This document shows, piece after piece, positions 9,235-17,388 of a stretch of DNA of 64,000 nucleotides. The stretch's first letter is position 1, and each line of letters opens with the position of its first letter. A program made the position numbers and the translations under genes. Origin of the DNA: Mesorhizobium sp. GTDB taxonomy: Bacteria > Pseudomonadota > Alphaproteobacteria > Rhizobiales > Rhizobiaceae. The notes beneath the pieces are model-generated. The model did no database searches and was not told where the DNA came from. It saw only the letters and a list, made by a program, of their open reading frames with translations. The stretch covers positions 1 through 64,000 of the forward strand of contig SAPZ01000029.1 in NCBI GenBank assembly GCA_004020875.1. The letters run 5' to 3'.

Positions 9235-10128
9235 ATGCGGCTGGTCTTAACGCTTCTCTTTGCACTGGCAGGCAGCACGGCACTCGGCGCCTCGCCGGAA
9301 GACGACTATATCGCGGCGCGCGACAAGGCGATCGCCGACATCACCGCGCAGGAAAGCGCCAACACGCCAATCGAAACCATCGATGCGCAGAACGAGAAGG
9401 CGCTGGCCGACCTGCAGCAGCGGCTTGCCGCCATTCTCGGCCCGCTTTCGGTCAAGGGTTTTCCGGCGACCGGCACCAACAACGTCGAAAGCCTCAACGC
9501 TTCCGATATCGGCTACGGCATGCTCGACGGGTTGCGGTATGCCCAGAGCGACGACGGCCCGAGCATCGTCGCCTCGACGCGCGGACTGACCGAGCGCTGG
9601 CTCAAGTCCAAATCGACGGAGGCGGAAGCGGATTTCAAGCTGCCCACCGATATCGGCGCGGCGCTGAAGCTCGACAGCTTCTACACCCAGGCCATCGGCA
9701 GCGATGCCGCCTTCTCCGGCACGCTCGACTTCCCGCTGAAGAAGCCCGACGGCGCCGACGTGGTGGTGGCTCGCCTCGGCGGCTGGACGCAGGATGTCGG
9801 GCCGATCTACGAGCAGCATGTCGTGGTGGCGGTCGTCAAAGGCGACCGCGTGCTGATTGCCGAGGCGCCCGCCTCGCCCGCCGTGCCCAAGATCGCGGCC
9901 TGCGATTCAATCTGGGCAGCCGCCGACGCGGCCGCGCAGAAAGCCCAGCAGGCCGGCCAGGGCTCGGACCAGGATGAGCCGCAGGCTTCCGATCCCGCCA
10001 ACGCCGCCTGGGAAAAGGGCGATGCCGACTACCGCGCCTGCATGGCCCAGCGCCTGCCCGCCGATCCGTCCTTCCCGGCGCTGCTGAAGCAGGCGCAGGA
10101 CCTTGCCGACGGCATGGCGGGAAAGTAG
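9235..10128 (+). CDS. secreted hypothetical protein
   Basis: The 297-residue product has a clear Sec signal peptide (MRLVLTLLFALAGSTALGA, cleavage near residue 20). After it come a helical region rich in Ala, Glu and Gln (residues 25-70) and a mixed alpha/beta domain. Near the C-terminus are two cysteines (AACDSIW and YRACMAQ) that could form a disulphide. ATG at 9235 is preferred over a TTG two codons earlier because the signal peptide begins there. I recognise no family. It is probably periplasmic. Confidence 0.7.
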   Translation: MRLVLTLLFALAGSTALGASPEDDYIAARDKAIADITAQESANTPIETIDAQNEKALADLQQRLAAILGPLSVKGFPATGTNNVESLNASDIGYGMLDGLRYAQSDDGPSIVASTRGLTERWLKSKSTEAEADFKLPTDIGAALKLDSFYTQAIGSDAAFSGTLDFPLKKPDGADVVVARLGGWTQDVGPIYEQHVVVAVVKGDRVLIAEAPASPAVPKIAACDSIWAAADAAAQKAQQAGQGSDQDEPQASDPANAAWEKGDADYRACMAQRLPADPSFPALLKQAQDLADGMAGK

Positions 10129-10161
10129 CCCGCCAAAGCAATTCCGGGCGCGGCGGTTTTC

Positions 10162-11586
10162 TCAGCCAGCGGTGGCTCGCAGGTTCCGCCGCGGGACGCG
10201 CCGCGCAGCGGGGCGCGCCGCTTCCGCGATGATCCCGTTGGCCTGAGGCGCGGCATCCTTGCGCGACCTTGCGTCGGTCACCCGATGCAGCCGCTCGTAA
10301 GGCAGCAATTCCCGGATGCGGGCGTTGAGCGCTTCGACCTCGGCATGCAGGTCCTCGCATTCCTGCTTCTGGATATCGAGCTGGATCTGCTCGGACGCCT
10401 GCTGCAGCGAAAGCTGTGAGAGATTGGTGCTGACCACGGACAGGTTCTTCTTGTCGGCTTCGCTCTCTTCCCTGAGGACGGCAAGCCTTTCCTCGGCAAT
10501 CTGTCGTTCGGTGACGGCATCGTTCATCTGCGCCTTGAGCCTGGTGATCTCGGCCGTGGCTTCGCCATTTTCGGCCGAGACCCGGTCCAGGCGCGACTGC
10601 AATTCCTGGATCTCGGCGCGCAGGCCGCGCATTTCGGCCTGGCTGCGCGCCAATTCGGCGGCGCTATCGCTTTCGGCGATCCGCGCCGCCTCGGCCGTTT
10701 CGGCAAGCTTGGCCTGTGTTGCCTCAAGCATCTTCTGCAGGCGGGCTTCTTCCTTTTCGTGGTTGCCGAGCTGAGCCATCAGTTCGGCAATATGAGCGGT
10801 TTCGCTGGCGTGGGTTGCCGCGAATTCGTCGAACTTATGCCGTGCCTCGGCCTCGCGCTTCTGCGCTTGCTCCAGGTCGACCGACAGGCCGACCTGCTTT
10901 TCACGCAGCAGCTTGTTCTCGGCGCCGCGCCTGTCGAGCTCCACCGTTTTTGCTGTCAGGGCCTTGACGATCTCGCCGAACTCCGTCTCGCGCCTGGCGC
11001 TCTCATTGCTCATCTCCACCAGTTCCAGGCGCACGGCCGCCAGCGCCGAGCGCAATTGCTCCCGGTCCTGGACGAGGCTCGCCTCGCGCTGGTGCCAAGC
11101 CTCAGCGGCGCCGTCGCGCTCGCGCTGCTTGCGGGCGGCATCCAGCAATTGTTCCGAGAGCGCCTTGTGTTCGGTGGTAAGAGCGAGGTTTGCCAGCTCC
11201 AGCTCGTTGGAGCGCAATACGTCGCGGTGAAAGACGTTGAGAACCTCGCGCGTCATGTGATGCGCGGTGGCGATCTCAGCCAGCTTCGCCTCGATCTCCT
11301 GCAGATGGCCCTGGCCATCCCGGAAAAGCCCGGCGACCGCCTCGAGCGCGGCGAGCCGCGTCTGGGTATGGGGCGTCAACCGCGATGAAGCTTGCTCGGC
11401 CTGCTCCGCAGACGGCGGATTCTCGTCGCTTGCCACGAGTTCCTGGCCGTCAACAATATCGTCTCCCGACGGCGGTTGTTCATCATCTTTCAGAACGTCC
11501 TCGAATGCTTCCGCCAGATCCGATTGAAGGTCCTGAAATTCCTTATCGACGTCCTCGGCCCGCTTGATCAGAGACTTAAAATTCAT
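10162..11586 (-). CDS. long coiled-coil protein of unknown function
   Basis: The 474-residue protein is almost entirely predicted coiled coil from about residue 75 to 430, with dense heptads of Leu/Ala/Glu/Lys/Arg and no membrane segment. An acidic N-terminal part (DDEQPPSGDDIVDG) precedes it, and a basic Arg/Ala-rich tail follows (RRVPRRNLRATAG). It starts MNFKSLIKRAEDV at 11586, with AAGGGA upstream. The GTG three bases earlier is less likely. It is convergent with the secreted protein at 9235. The shape suggests a structural or scaffolding role, but no function is known to me. Confidence 0.7.
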   Translation of the reverse strand: MNFKSLIKRAEDVDKEFQDLQSDLAEAFEDVLKDDEQPPSGDDIVDGQELVASDENPPSAEQAEQASSRLTPHTQTRLAALEAVAGLFRDGQGHLQEIEAKLAEIATAHHMTREVLNVFHRDVLRSNELELANLALTTEHKALSEQLLDAARKQRERDGAAEAWHQREASLVQDREQLRSALAAVRLELVEMSNESARRETEFGEIVKALTAKTVELDRRGAENKLLREKQVGLSVDLEQAQKREAEARHKFDEFAATHASETAHIAELMAQLGNHEKEEARLQKMLEATQAKLAETAEAARIAESDSAAELARSQAEMRGLRAEIQELQSRLDRVSAENGEATAEITRLKAQMNDAVTERQIAEERLAVLREESEADKKNLSVVSTNLSQLSLQQASEQIQLDIQKQECEDLHAEVEALNARIRELLPYERLHRVTDARSRKDAAPQANGIIAEAARPAARRVPRRNLRATAG

Positions 11587-11969
11587 CACGGCACATCCCT
11601 TACTCGCGCCCCACGCGTACTTAACGAATTGCTAATCTATATCTTTACCTTCTGTTCGGGAAGCCCGTGGAAAGGAAACCAAAATTAAGGTTATCGCCGC
11701 TCCCAATCTTATGCGGATACGCGGCCAGGTGATCGTACTTCGGCTCTTAACTTATGTTAATTCTCTCTCCGCGCTCGCGCTGAAAGCCCGCGCCGCAACA
11801 GGGAAAGACAGCGCGCTGCTTGTCATCATTCACATGACCGATGCGAAGACTTTTCAACCAAAAAAAGAAGCTCCCGTCGCATGAATTTCCTCTATCCTCG
11901 GCCGAGTTCAAGCGACCGCGAAGAGTTGCGCTACGCGGCCATCGGTTCGGCGTGGTTTCTTGGATTGCG
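11587..11969. other. intergenic region upstream of the coiled-coil gene
   Basis: About 380 bp of relatively AT-rich DNA, including TTAACTTATGTTAA-like dyad sequence near 11747. It presumably contains the promoter of the coiled-coil gene. I see no supported gene; the plus-strand frame from 11841 runs into the antisense of hsp20. Confidence 0.35.
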
Positions 11970-12000
11970 ACGCGGGAGGCGCGTCGATCGCCTCCCGCGT
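11970..12000 (-). terminator. hairpin downstream of the hsp20 pair
   Basis: A perfect 11-bp inverted repeat (ACGCGGGAGGC / GCCTCCCGCGT) with a 9-nt loop starts 7 bp after the stop codon of the first hsp20. No T-tract follows, so it may be a weak or Rho-assisted terminator or an mRNA 3'-end stabiliser. Confidence 0.65.
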
Positions 12001-12007
12001 CGATTCA

Positions 12008-12517
12008 TCAACTCTTGATGTCGATACGCTTGACTTGCGACTGCGCTTTCTCGCTCTTCGGTAAGGTGACAGTCAGCACGCCATTCCTGAAGCGCGCCGC
12101 CACCTCGTCCTCGTTGACCTCGTAGCCGACCGGGATGCGGCGTTCGAACCGGCCATAGTAGCGCTCGGAGAACTGCCTGTCCTTGTCGTCCGTCTCGGAG
12201 CGTTTCTCGCCTCGCAGCGTCAGCACGCCGTCATCGAACAGGACTTCGATGTCTTTCTGTTCGAGGCCCGGCACCTCGGCCATCACCTTGATCTCCTTCT
12301 CGCCGTTGGAGATCTCGATGCTCGGCCAACCAGCGCCCAGGGCGGAGACACCGCCGAAAGACGGCAACCGGCTGTCGAAGCCGCGGAAAACATCGTCGAA
12401 CAGGCGGTTCACCTCACGATGCAGCGACAGGAATGGATCGCGTTCGCCGTCGCGGAACAGGCTTGGTACTTGGTTGCCGTTGCTGCGGCCCCAGGGAATC
12501 AGATCACGGACGCTCAT
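12008..12517 (-). CDS. small heat-shock protein, Hsp20 family
   Basis: The 169-residue sHsp has a central alpha-crystallin domain from WPSIEISNGEKEIKVMAEVPG (~residue 64) through the GVLTLRGEKR strand to FRNGVLTVTLPKSE. A C-terminal tail follows. The N-terminal region is rich in Phe and Arg, as is usual for substrate binding. The start MSVRDLIPWG at 12517 is fixed by AGAAAGGAGG 6 nt upstream. By composition and length it fits the second (class C-like) type of rhizobial sHsp. It lies downstream of another hsp20 and is probably transcribed with it from the heat-regulated promoter. Confidence 0.93.
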   Translation of the reverse strand: MSVRDLIPWGRSNGNQVPSLFRDGERDPFLSLHREVNRLFDDVFRGFDSRLPSFGGVSALGAGWPSIEISNGEKEIKVMAEVPGLEQKDIEVLFDDGVLTLRGEKRSETDDKDRQFSERYYGRFERRIPVGYEVNEDEVAARFRNGVLTVTLPKSEKAQSQVKRIDIKS

Positions 12518-12557
12518 GGTTTCCTCCTTTCTGTTCATCGAACCCGAAAAGGCTTCT

Positions 12558-12582
12558 CGCGCCGGGCAATGCGCCCGGCGCG
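12558..12582. other. strong hairpin between the two hsp20 genes
   Basis: A perfect 10-bp GC-only stem (CGCGCCGGGC / GCCCGGCGCG) with a 5-nt loop lies between the stop of the upstream hsp20 and the SD of the downstream one. It has no T-tract in either direction. It could set the ratio of the two products by partial termination or by stabilising the upstream message. Which of these it does is unknown. Confidence 0.6.
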
Positions 12583-12610
12583 TTGCGCGGACGCGCTTGC
12601 AGCAAGGCCC

Positions 12611-13087
12611 TCAGGCGGCGTGCTTTTCGGCCTCGATCTTCTTCGTCGTGCCTTTGGGCATCGCCTTGTCGGCTGCGATCTCGATCCGGCGCGGTTTCAT
12701 CTCTTCGGGAATTTCACGCTTCAGATCGATCGTCAGCAGGCCATTGACCAGGTTGGCGCCGACGACTTTGACATGGTCGGCAAGCTCGAAGCGGCGCTGG
12801 AACGCGCGGCCAGCGATGCCTCGATGCAGGTACTCGCCCTTATCTTCGCCGGCTTTCTGGCCCGAGACCATGAGCATGTTCTGCTCCTGGGTAATGTCCA
12901 GCTCGTCCTGCGCGAAGCCTGCCACCGCCATGCTGATGCGGTAGTCGTCTTCCGAGGTCTTGGCGATGTCGTAGGGTGGCCAATTGTCGACGGTTTCGAT
13001 CCGGCTCGCCGTTTCGAGAGCGTTCAACATCCGATCGAAACCGATGCTCGACCGGAACAGGGGACTGAAGTCAAAGGTGGTTCTCAT
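12611..13087 (-). CDS. small heat-shock protein, Hsp20 family (class A / IbpA-like)
   Basis: The 158-residue sHsp starts MRTTFDFSPLFRSSIGFDRM, the hallmark N-terminus of the IbpA/rhizobial HspA class. The alpha-crystallin domain spans roughly residues 35-140 (PPYDIAKTSEDDYRI to GLLTIDLKREIPEEM), and a Lys-rich tail follows. It is an ATP-independent holdase that keeps unfolding proteins soluble. ATG at 13087 lies 9 nt after GGAGGA. It is first in a two-gene hsp20 unit, and its leader has a ROSE thermometer and a candidate RpoH promoter. Confidence 0.94.
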   Translation of the reverse strand: MRTTFDFSPLFRSSIGFDRMLNALETASRIETVDNWPPYDIAKTSEDDYRISMAVAGFAQDELDITQEQNMLMVSGQKAGEDKGEYLHRGIAGRAFQRRFELADHVKVVGANLVNGLLTIDLKREIPEEMKPRRIEIAADKAMPKGTTKKIEAEKHAA

Positions 13088-13174
13088 AGCTATATCCTCC
13101 ATTGAGCAACATAGATACGAGGAGCGCCAAGGAAGCGGCGCTCCTTGACCTTGCCGGTCTCTCAAGACCCGGCA
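13088..13174 (-). promoter_or_regulatory. ROSE-type RNA thermometer in the hsp20 5' UTR
   Basis: Read on the minus strand, the leader ends GTTGCTCAATGGAGGATATAGCT before the ATG. The UUGCU followed by a short loop and GGAGGA is the signature of rhizobial ROSE elements, where it masks the Shine-Dalgarno at normal temperature. Upstream are two more stems: an 8-bp perfect hairpin (13121-13128 with 13137-13144) and a bulged stem at 13153-13173. This gives the multi-stem layout of the family in about 87 nt. Heat melts the last stem and allows translation. Confidence 0.85.
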
Positions 13175-13180
13175 AATTCG

Positions 13181-13209
13181 ATCTGGGAATTCAACGGCGA
13201 GACGTCAAG
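13181..13209 (-). promoter_or_regulatory. candidate RpoH-type promoter of the hsp20 unit
   Basis: On the minus strand, CTTGAC (13209-13204) and CCAGAT (13186-13181) are separated by 17 nt, resembling rhizobial heat-shock sigma factor promoters. The predicted transcript start near 13174 falls exactly at the first ROSE stem, which supports the placement. The -10 match is only moderate. Confidence 0.5.
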
Positions 13210-13418
13210 GGCCTAGCCCCCAAGCCGCCTTCAAGGTCGTGAAAAATCACCCTCTTCGTCAGCATGCAGGCAGAAGGCGGCCGCACAACGTGACCGCCCG
13301 AGGGAGCTGATCTTCAATGGACAGCGATGATCCCGTCGACGGTGCGCCATTCCGATGGCCTGATGCGCCGATGGGGGGCGACGCGAACAGAATGCAAGGC
13401 GACGACCAGCTCGCGTTC

Positions 13419-13589
13419 TCAAGCCCAGAAAACCGTCAGCGTGGGGAAATCCGGGGCCAGATCATAGTCCTGCCAGACGTAAAGCTGGAGCAGGCTGGGA
13501 TGGTCGGGCAGATGATAATGGATCTCGGCAGCGGTCAGGCCATAGCCATTCATCTGCAAGCGGAATTCCCCGCTGACCGTGCTTTCCAT
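13419..13589 (-). CDS. usg: Usg family protein
   Basis: This short 56-residue gene contains the conserved family core GYGLTAAEIHYHLPDHPSLL followed by LYVWQDYDLAPDFP and ends TVFWA. Usg is a small alphaproteobacterial protein of unknown function, named for its position upstream of a tryptophan-biosynthesis gene in some species. No trp gene is near here. It starts at 13589, 12 bp after the stop of the preceding minus-strand gene, so the two are probably one transcript. The match rests on memory of the family. Confidence 0.85.
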   Translation of the reverse strand: MESTVSGEFRLQMNGYGLTAAEIHYHLPDHPSLLQLYVWQDYDLAPDFPTLTVFWA

Positions 13590-13601
13590 CGCCTTGCGCC
13601 C

Positions 13602-13949
13602 TCACGCGCCCAGCCGGTCGACCACCTGCGGGCGGTCGTCATCGGCAGGGCCGCTGGGCGGCGGGGCAATTGCGTCGAGCCGGTGCAGCGCATCCATGAT
13701 CTCGTCGAAGGAGACCGGCCGCGCGGCGCCCGGCGGCTGGCGCAGCGCCGGCATCGATTCCACGGCGCAGGCGTCGGACGCCCAGGACGAAAGGATCGCC
13801 CGCTTTTCCCATATGTCGAGCGAGCCGTCCTCCAGCACATCCCGCGGGTGCTGAAAATGGCTGGCCGGCGAAAGCAGCCGGTCGAGCGAAAGGTCTGATA
13901 TTTCGGGAGCAAGGGAAGGAATGATCGGCGAGCGCGTCTGTCGGTCCAT
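13602..13949 (-). CDS. conserved hypothetical protein upstream of usg
   Basis: The 115-residue soluble protein starts MDRQTRSPIIPSLAPEISD at 13949, where GGAGGACAGAA provides a good SD. The frame extends upstream to 13991 without an SD. Recognisable features are HFQHPRDVLEDGSLDIWEKRAIL, an internal WASDACAVE, and FDEIMDALHRLD near the C-terminus. I recall similar proteins in rhizobia but no function. It sits between the hsp20 and groESL units and overlaps neither promoter region. Confidence 0.7.
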   Translation of the reverse strand: MDRQTRSPIIPSLAPEISDLSLDRLLSPASHFQHPRDVLEDGSLDIWEKRAILSSWASDACAVESMPALRQPPGAARPVSFDEIMDALHRLDAIAPPPSGPADDDRPQVVDRLGA

Positions 13950-14279
13950 TTCTGTCCTCCGTCTCCAAAAACTCCTTGTTTCGGGTTCCAAATTTCTCAG
14001 CTGTCCCGGCGCTGCCGGGCGCCGATAATTTTGTTTAGCTCGATCGCGAATTCAAGCCTTTTCCTTCATCGCGCGAGCGGATTTATCGCATGTTTTTCAG
14101 GGCGCTAGCACTCGGCAGTCGAGAGTGCCAAAAAATTTTCGGCAGCCCCTTGAAAGTACAAGAAGGCAAAATTAGCTCGACATGCGCGCGACGCCGAAAG
14201 GGTCGCGAGCCCCGCTCCGGTCCCGCCGGTCCGGAGCGGAGGGACCTCTCGCAATCTGTTTGTCCTGAAGGAGAACGAT
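13950..14279. other. intergenic region upstream of groES
   Basis: A 330-bp region between the divergent 115-residue gene and groES, containing the CIRCE element at 14105-14131. CTTGAA at 14149-14154 could be a heat-shock -35, but no good -10 follows at 16-18 nt, so I call no promoter. Confidence 0.4.
14105..14131 (+). promoter_or_regulatory. CIRCE operator (HrcA binding site)
   Basis: The sequence CTAGCACTC, 9 spacer bases, GAGTGCCAA matches the CIRCE consensus TTAGCACTC-N9-GAGTGCTAA at all but one base in each arm. CIRCE is the operator of the HrcA repressor. It lies about 150 bp before groES, implying HrcA repression of groESL released on heat shock. Confidence 0.92.
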
Positions 14280-14594
14280 ATGACGTTCCGTCCATTGCAT
14301 GACCGCGTGCTCGTCCGCCGCATCGAGGCCGAAGAGAAGACGGCCGGGGGCATCATCATCCCCGACACCGCCAAGGAAAAGCCGCAGGAAGGCGAAGTCA
14401 TCGCCGTCGGCCCGGGTGCCCGCGACGAAAGCGGCAAGCTCGTGCCCCTCGACGTGAAGGTCGGCGACCGCATCCTGTTCGGCAAGTGGTCGGGCACCGA
14501 GATCAAGCTCAACGGCGAGGATCTGCTCATCATGAAGGAAAGCGACGTGATGGGCGTGATCGAGCAAGCCGCGACCCTAAAGAAAGCCGCCTGA
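14280..14594 (+). CDS. groES: co-chaperonin GroES
   Basis: This 104-residue Cpn10 starts MTFRPLHDRVLVRRIEAEEKT. It has the mobile-loop GGIIIPDTAKEKPQEG near residues 22-38 and the roof and C-terminal ILFGKWSGTEIKLNGEDLLIM. It caps the GroEL ring and drives the folding cycle. SD GAAGGAG lies 7 nt before the ATG. groEL follows after about 60 bp in the same direction, and the CIRCE element lies upstream. Confidence 0.98.
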   Translation: MTFRPLHDRVLVRRIEAEEKTAGGIIIPDTAKEKPQEGEVIAVGPGARDESGKLVPLDVKVGDRILFGKWSGTEIKLNGEDLLIMKESDVMGVIEQAATLKKAA

Positions 14595-14655
14595 CCGGGG
14601 CTTCCATCGAACCACAACCCAGTCAATGAAAACTGCCTAAGCAAGGAGTGATCCT

Positions 14656-16284
<1,629 letters not shown>

Positions 16285-16297
16285 GACGCTGACGAGA

Positions 16298-16323
16298 GCC
16301 CGCTTCCGGCAACGGGAGCGGGC
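16298..16323 (+). terminator. hairpin downstream of groEL
   Basis: GCCCGCTTCCG and CGGGAGCGGGC pair as an 11-bp stem (one T-G wobble) closed by a GCAA tetraloop, starting 14 bp after the groEL stop. No strong T-tract follows. It likely ends or stabilises the groESL message. Confidence 0.7.
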
Positions 16324-16349
16324 GTTCACCAGGACGATGGGAGGCTCTC

Positions 16350-16571
16350 ATGAACATGATGAGCGGGAATGGCTCGCTTCCCGCACCGACGCATCCGGCA
16401 AGCGAATTCCTCGCCTATGAAACCGAATGCCGAAGCGCGCTGAAGCCGCTGCTGGCAGGCCTGCTCGACGCGGCCGAAGCCGTCGGATGGAACCGGCGGA
16501 CCGTCGCCTCGACGCTGATGTTCCTTGCCGCGCAGCAGGTGTCGGCCACCGAGACATCAGCGCGAAGCTGA
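16350..16571 (+). CDS. small hypothetical protein downstream of groEL
   Basis: This 73-residue protein has GGGAGG 7 nt before the ATG. The sequence is mostly helical, with a core ECRSALKPLLAGLLDAAEAVGW and then RRTVASTLMFLAAQQ, and has no membrane segment or recognised motif. The codon usage matches its neighbours. It lies between groEL and htpG in the same direction and could be part of the heat-shock region. The function is unknown. Confidence 0.6.
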   Translation: MNMMSGNGSLPAPTHPASEFLAYETECRSALKPLLAGLLDAAEAVGWNRRTVASTLMFLAAQQVSATETSARS

Positions 16572-16649
16572 GCGAAATCGGCCCCCGCCGCGGCGGGGGC
16601 CGACCGACTATGTCGCGATGGGATTTGGGCTAACGGAATTGCGATTGCC

Positions 16650-17045
16650 ATGATTGCAGGACGCTTGCGGGAATGCCTGAGAAGCTTGCGATGGGAAGCC
16701 AGCGACCTGGCGCAGGAGCTTGGCTGTTCCAGGACCGATGCGACGCGCTGGATCGAGGGGCGCGCGCCTGTGCCGCTGGCGGTCGCGGCTTGGATCGAGG
16801 CCCTGACGAAGGCGCATAGCGCGCTGCCGCCGCCACGCCTGAGCCAGCAAAGTTCAGCGACGCACACCACGCCGGCGGGCTTGGTCGATGCGCGGGCCTT
16901 CACCGGCATAGGCCAATCGCGGCCGCACGGCGTCGTCCTGCAACCGCCCTACCCGCGCCGCCATGCGCTGGCCGGGGGGCTTCGCCCCGGCACCGTGGGC
17001 ATCCATCCCAAAGAGGGTCCGGACCATGAACCACGACCGCTTTGA
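16650..17045 (+). CDS. small protein with N-terminal HTH-like segment
   Basis: The 131-residue product has an N-terminal helix-turn-helix-like region (LRWEASDLAQELGCSRTDATRWIEGRAPVPL, residues ~13-43) resembling Cro/Xre-type or YdaS-like DNA-binding domains. The C-terminal half is Pro/Gly-rich and looks disordered. Its end overlaps the start of the next gene by 20 bp in another frame, so the last 50 residues may reflect read-through rather than selected sequence. It may be a local regulator, but the target is unknown. Confidence 0.55.
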   Translation: MIAGRLRECLRSLRWEASDLAQELGCSRTDATRWIEGRAPVPLAVAAWIEALTKAHSALPPPRLSQQSSATHTTPAGLVDARAFTGIGQSRPHGVVLQPPYPRRHALAGGLRPGTVGIHPKEGPDHEPRPL

Positions 17046-17328
17046 AGAGCCTGTCACGGTGCTGGTCGGCATGGGCTTGCCGGCGCGGCTGGAGACCGTG
17101 GCGGAAGCCTACGCCCTGCTGCAGGATTGGCCGGCTGCGAGCAGGAGCAGCGAGCATGCGGTCGCGCTCAACGCCTGCAAAGCCGGCATTGCCGGCGAGA
17201 TCGACGCGGAGACGGTGCGGGCAACCCTTGTTGCCTTCGCCCGCCGCCACGATATTCTGGCGCCGGACATGGCTTCGCTGGCGCCCGCAGGACCGGCAGG
17301 GCACGCGTCCGCAAGCAACAATGGCTGA
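17026..17328 (+). CDS. DUF982 family protein (copy 1)
   Basis: The 100-residue protein matches the DUF982 pattern: EEPVTVLVGMGLPARLETVAEAYALLQDWP followed by ALNACKAGIAGEIDAETVRATLVAFARRHDIL. DUF982 is a small family expanded in rhizobia, with unknown function. ATG at 17026 has AAGAGGG upstream. It lies directly before htpG and overlaps the preceding HTH-like gene. Two more family members are in this window (58235 and 58791). Confidence 0.8.
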   Translation: MNHDRFEEPVTVLVGMGLPARLETVAEAYALLQDWPAASRSSEHAVALNACKAGIAGEIDAETVRATLVAFARRHDILAPDMASLAPAGPAGHASASNNG

Positions 17329-17388
17329 AGATTTGAAGCCCGGCGCGTGTCGGCGCGGCGGACAAAACGACCAACCCAGGAATTCTGA

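Noticed and set aside
13317..13898. Plus-strand frame over usg and its neighbour
   Set aside because: The two minus-strand genes have family-like sequence and SD sites; the plus frame has neither.
14149..14178. Possible heat-shock promoter CTTGAA upstream of groES
   Set aside because: No acceptable -10 at the right spacing, and it lies downstream of CIRCE.
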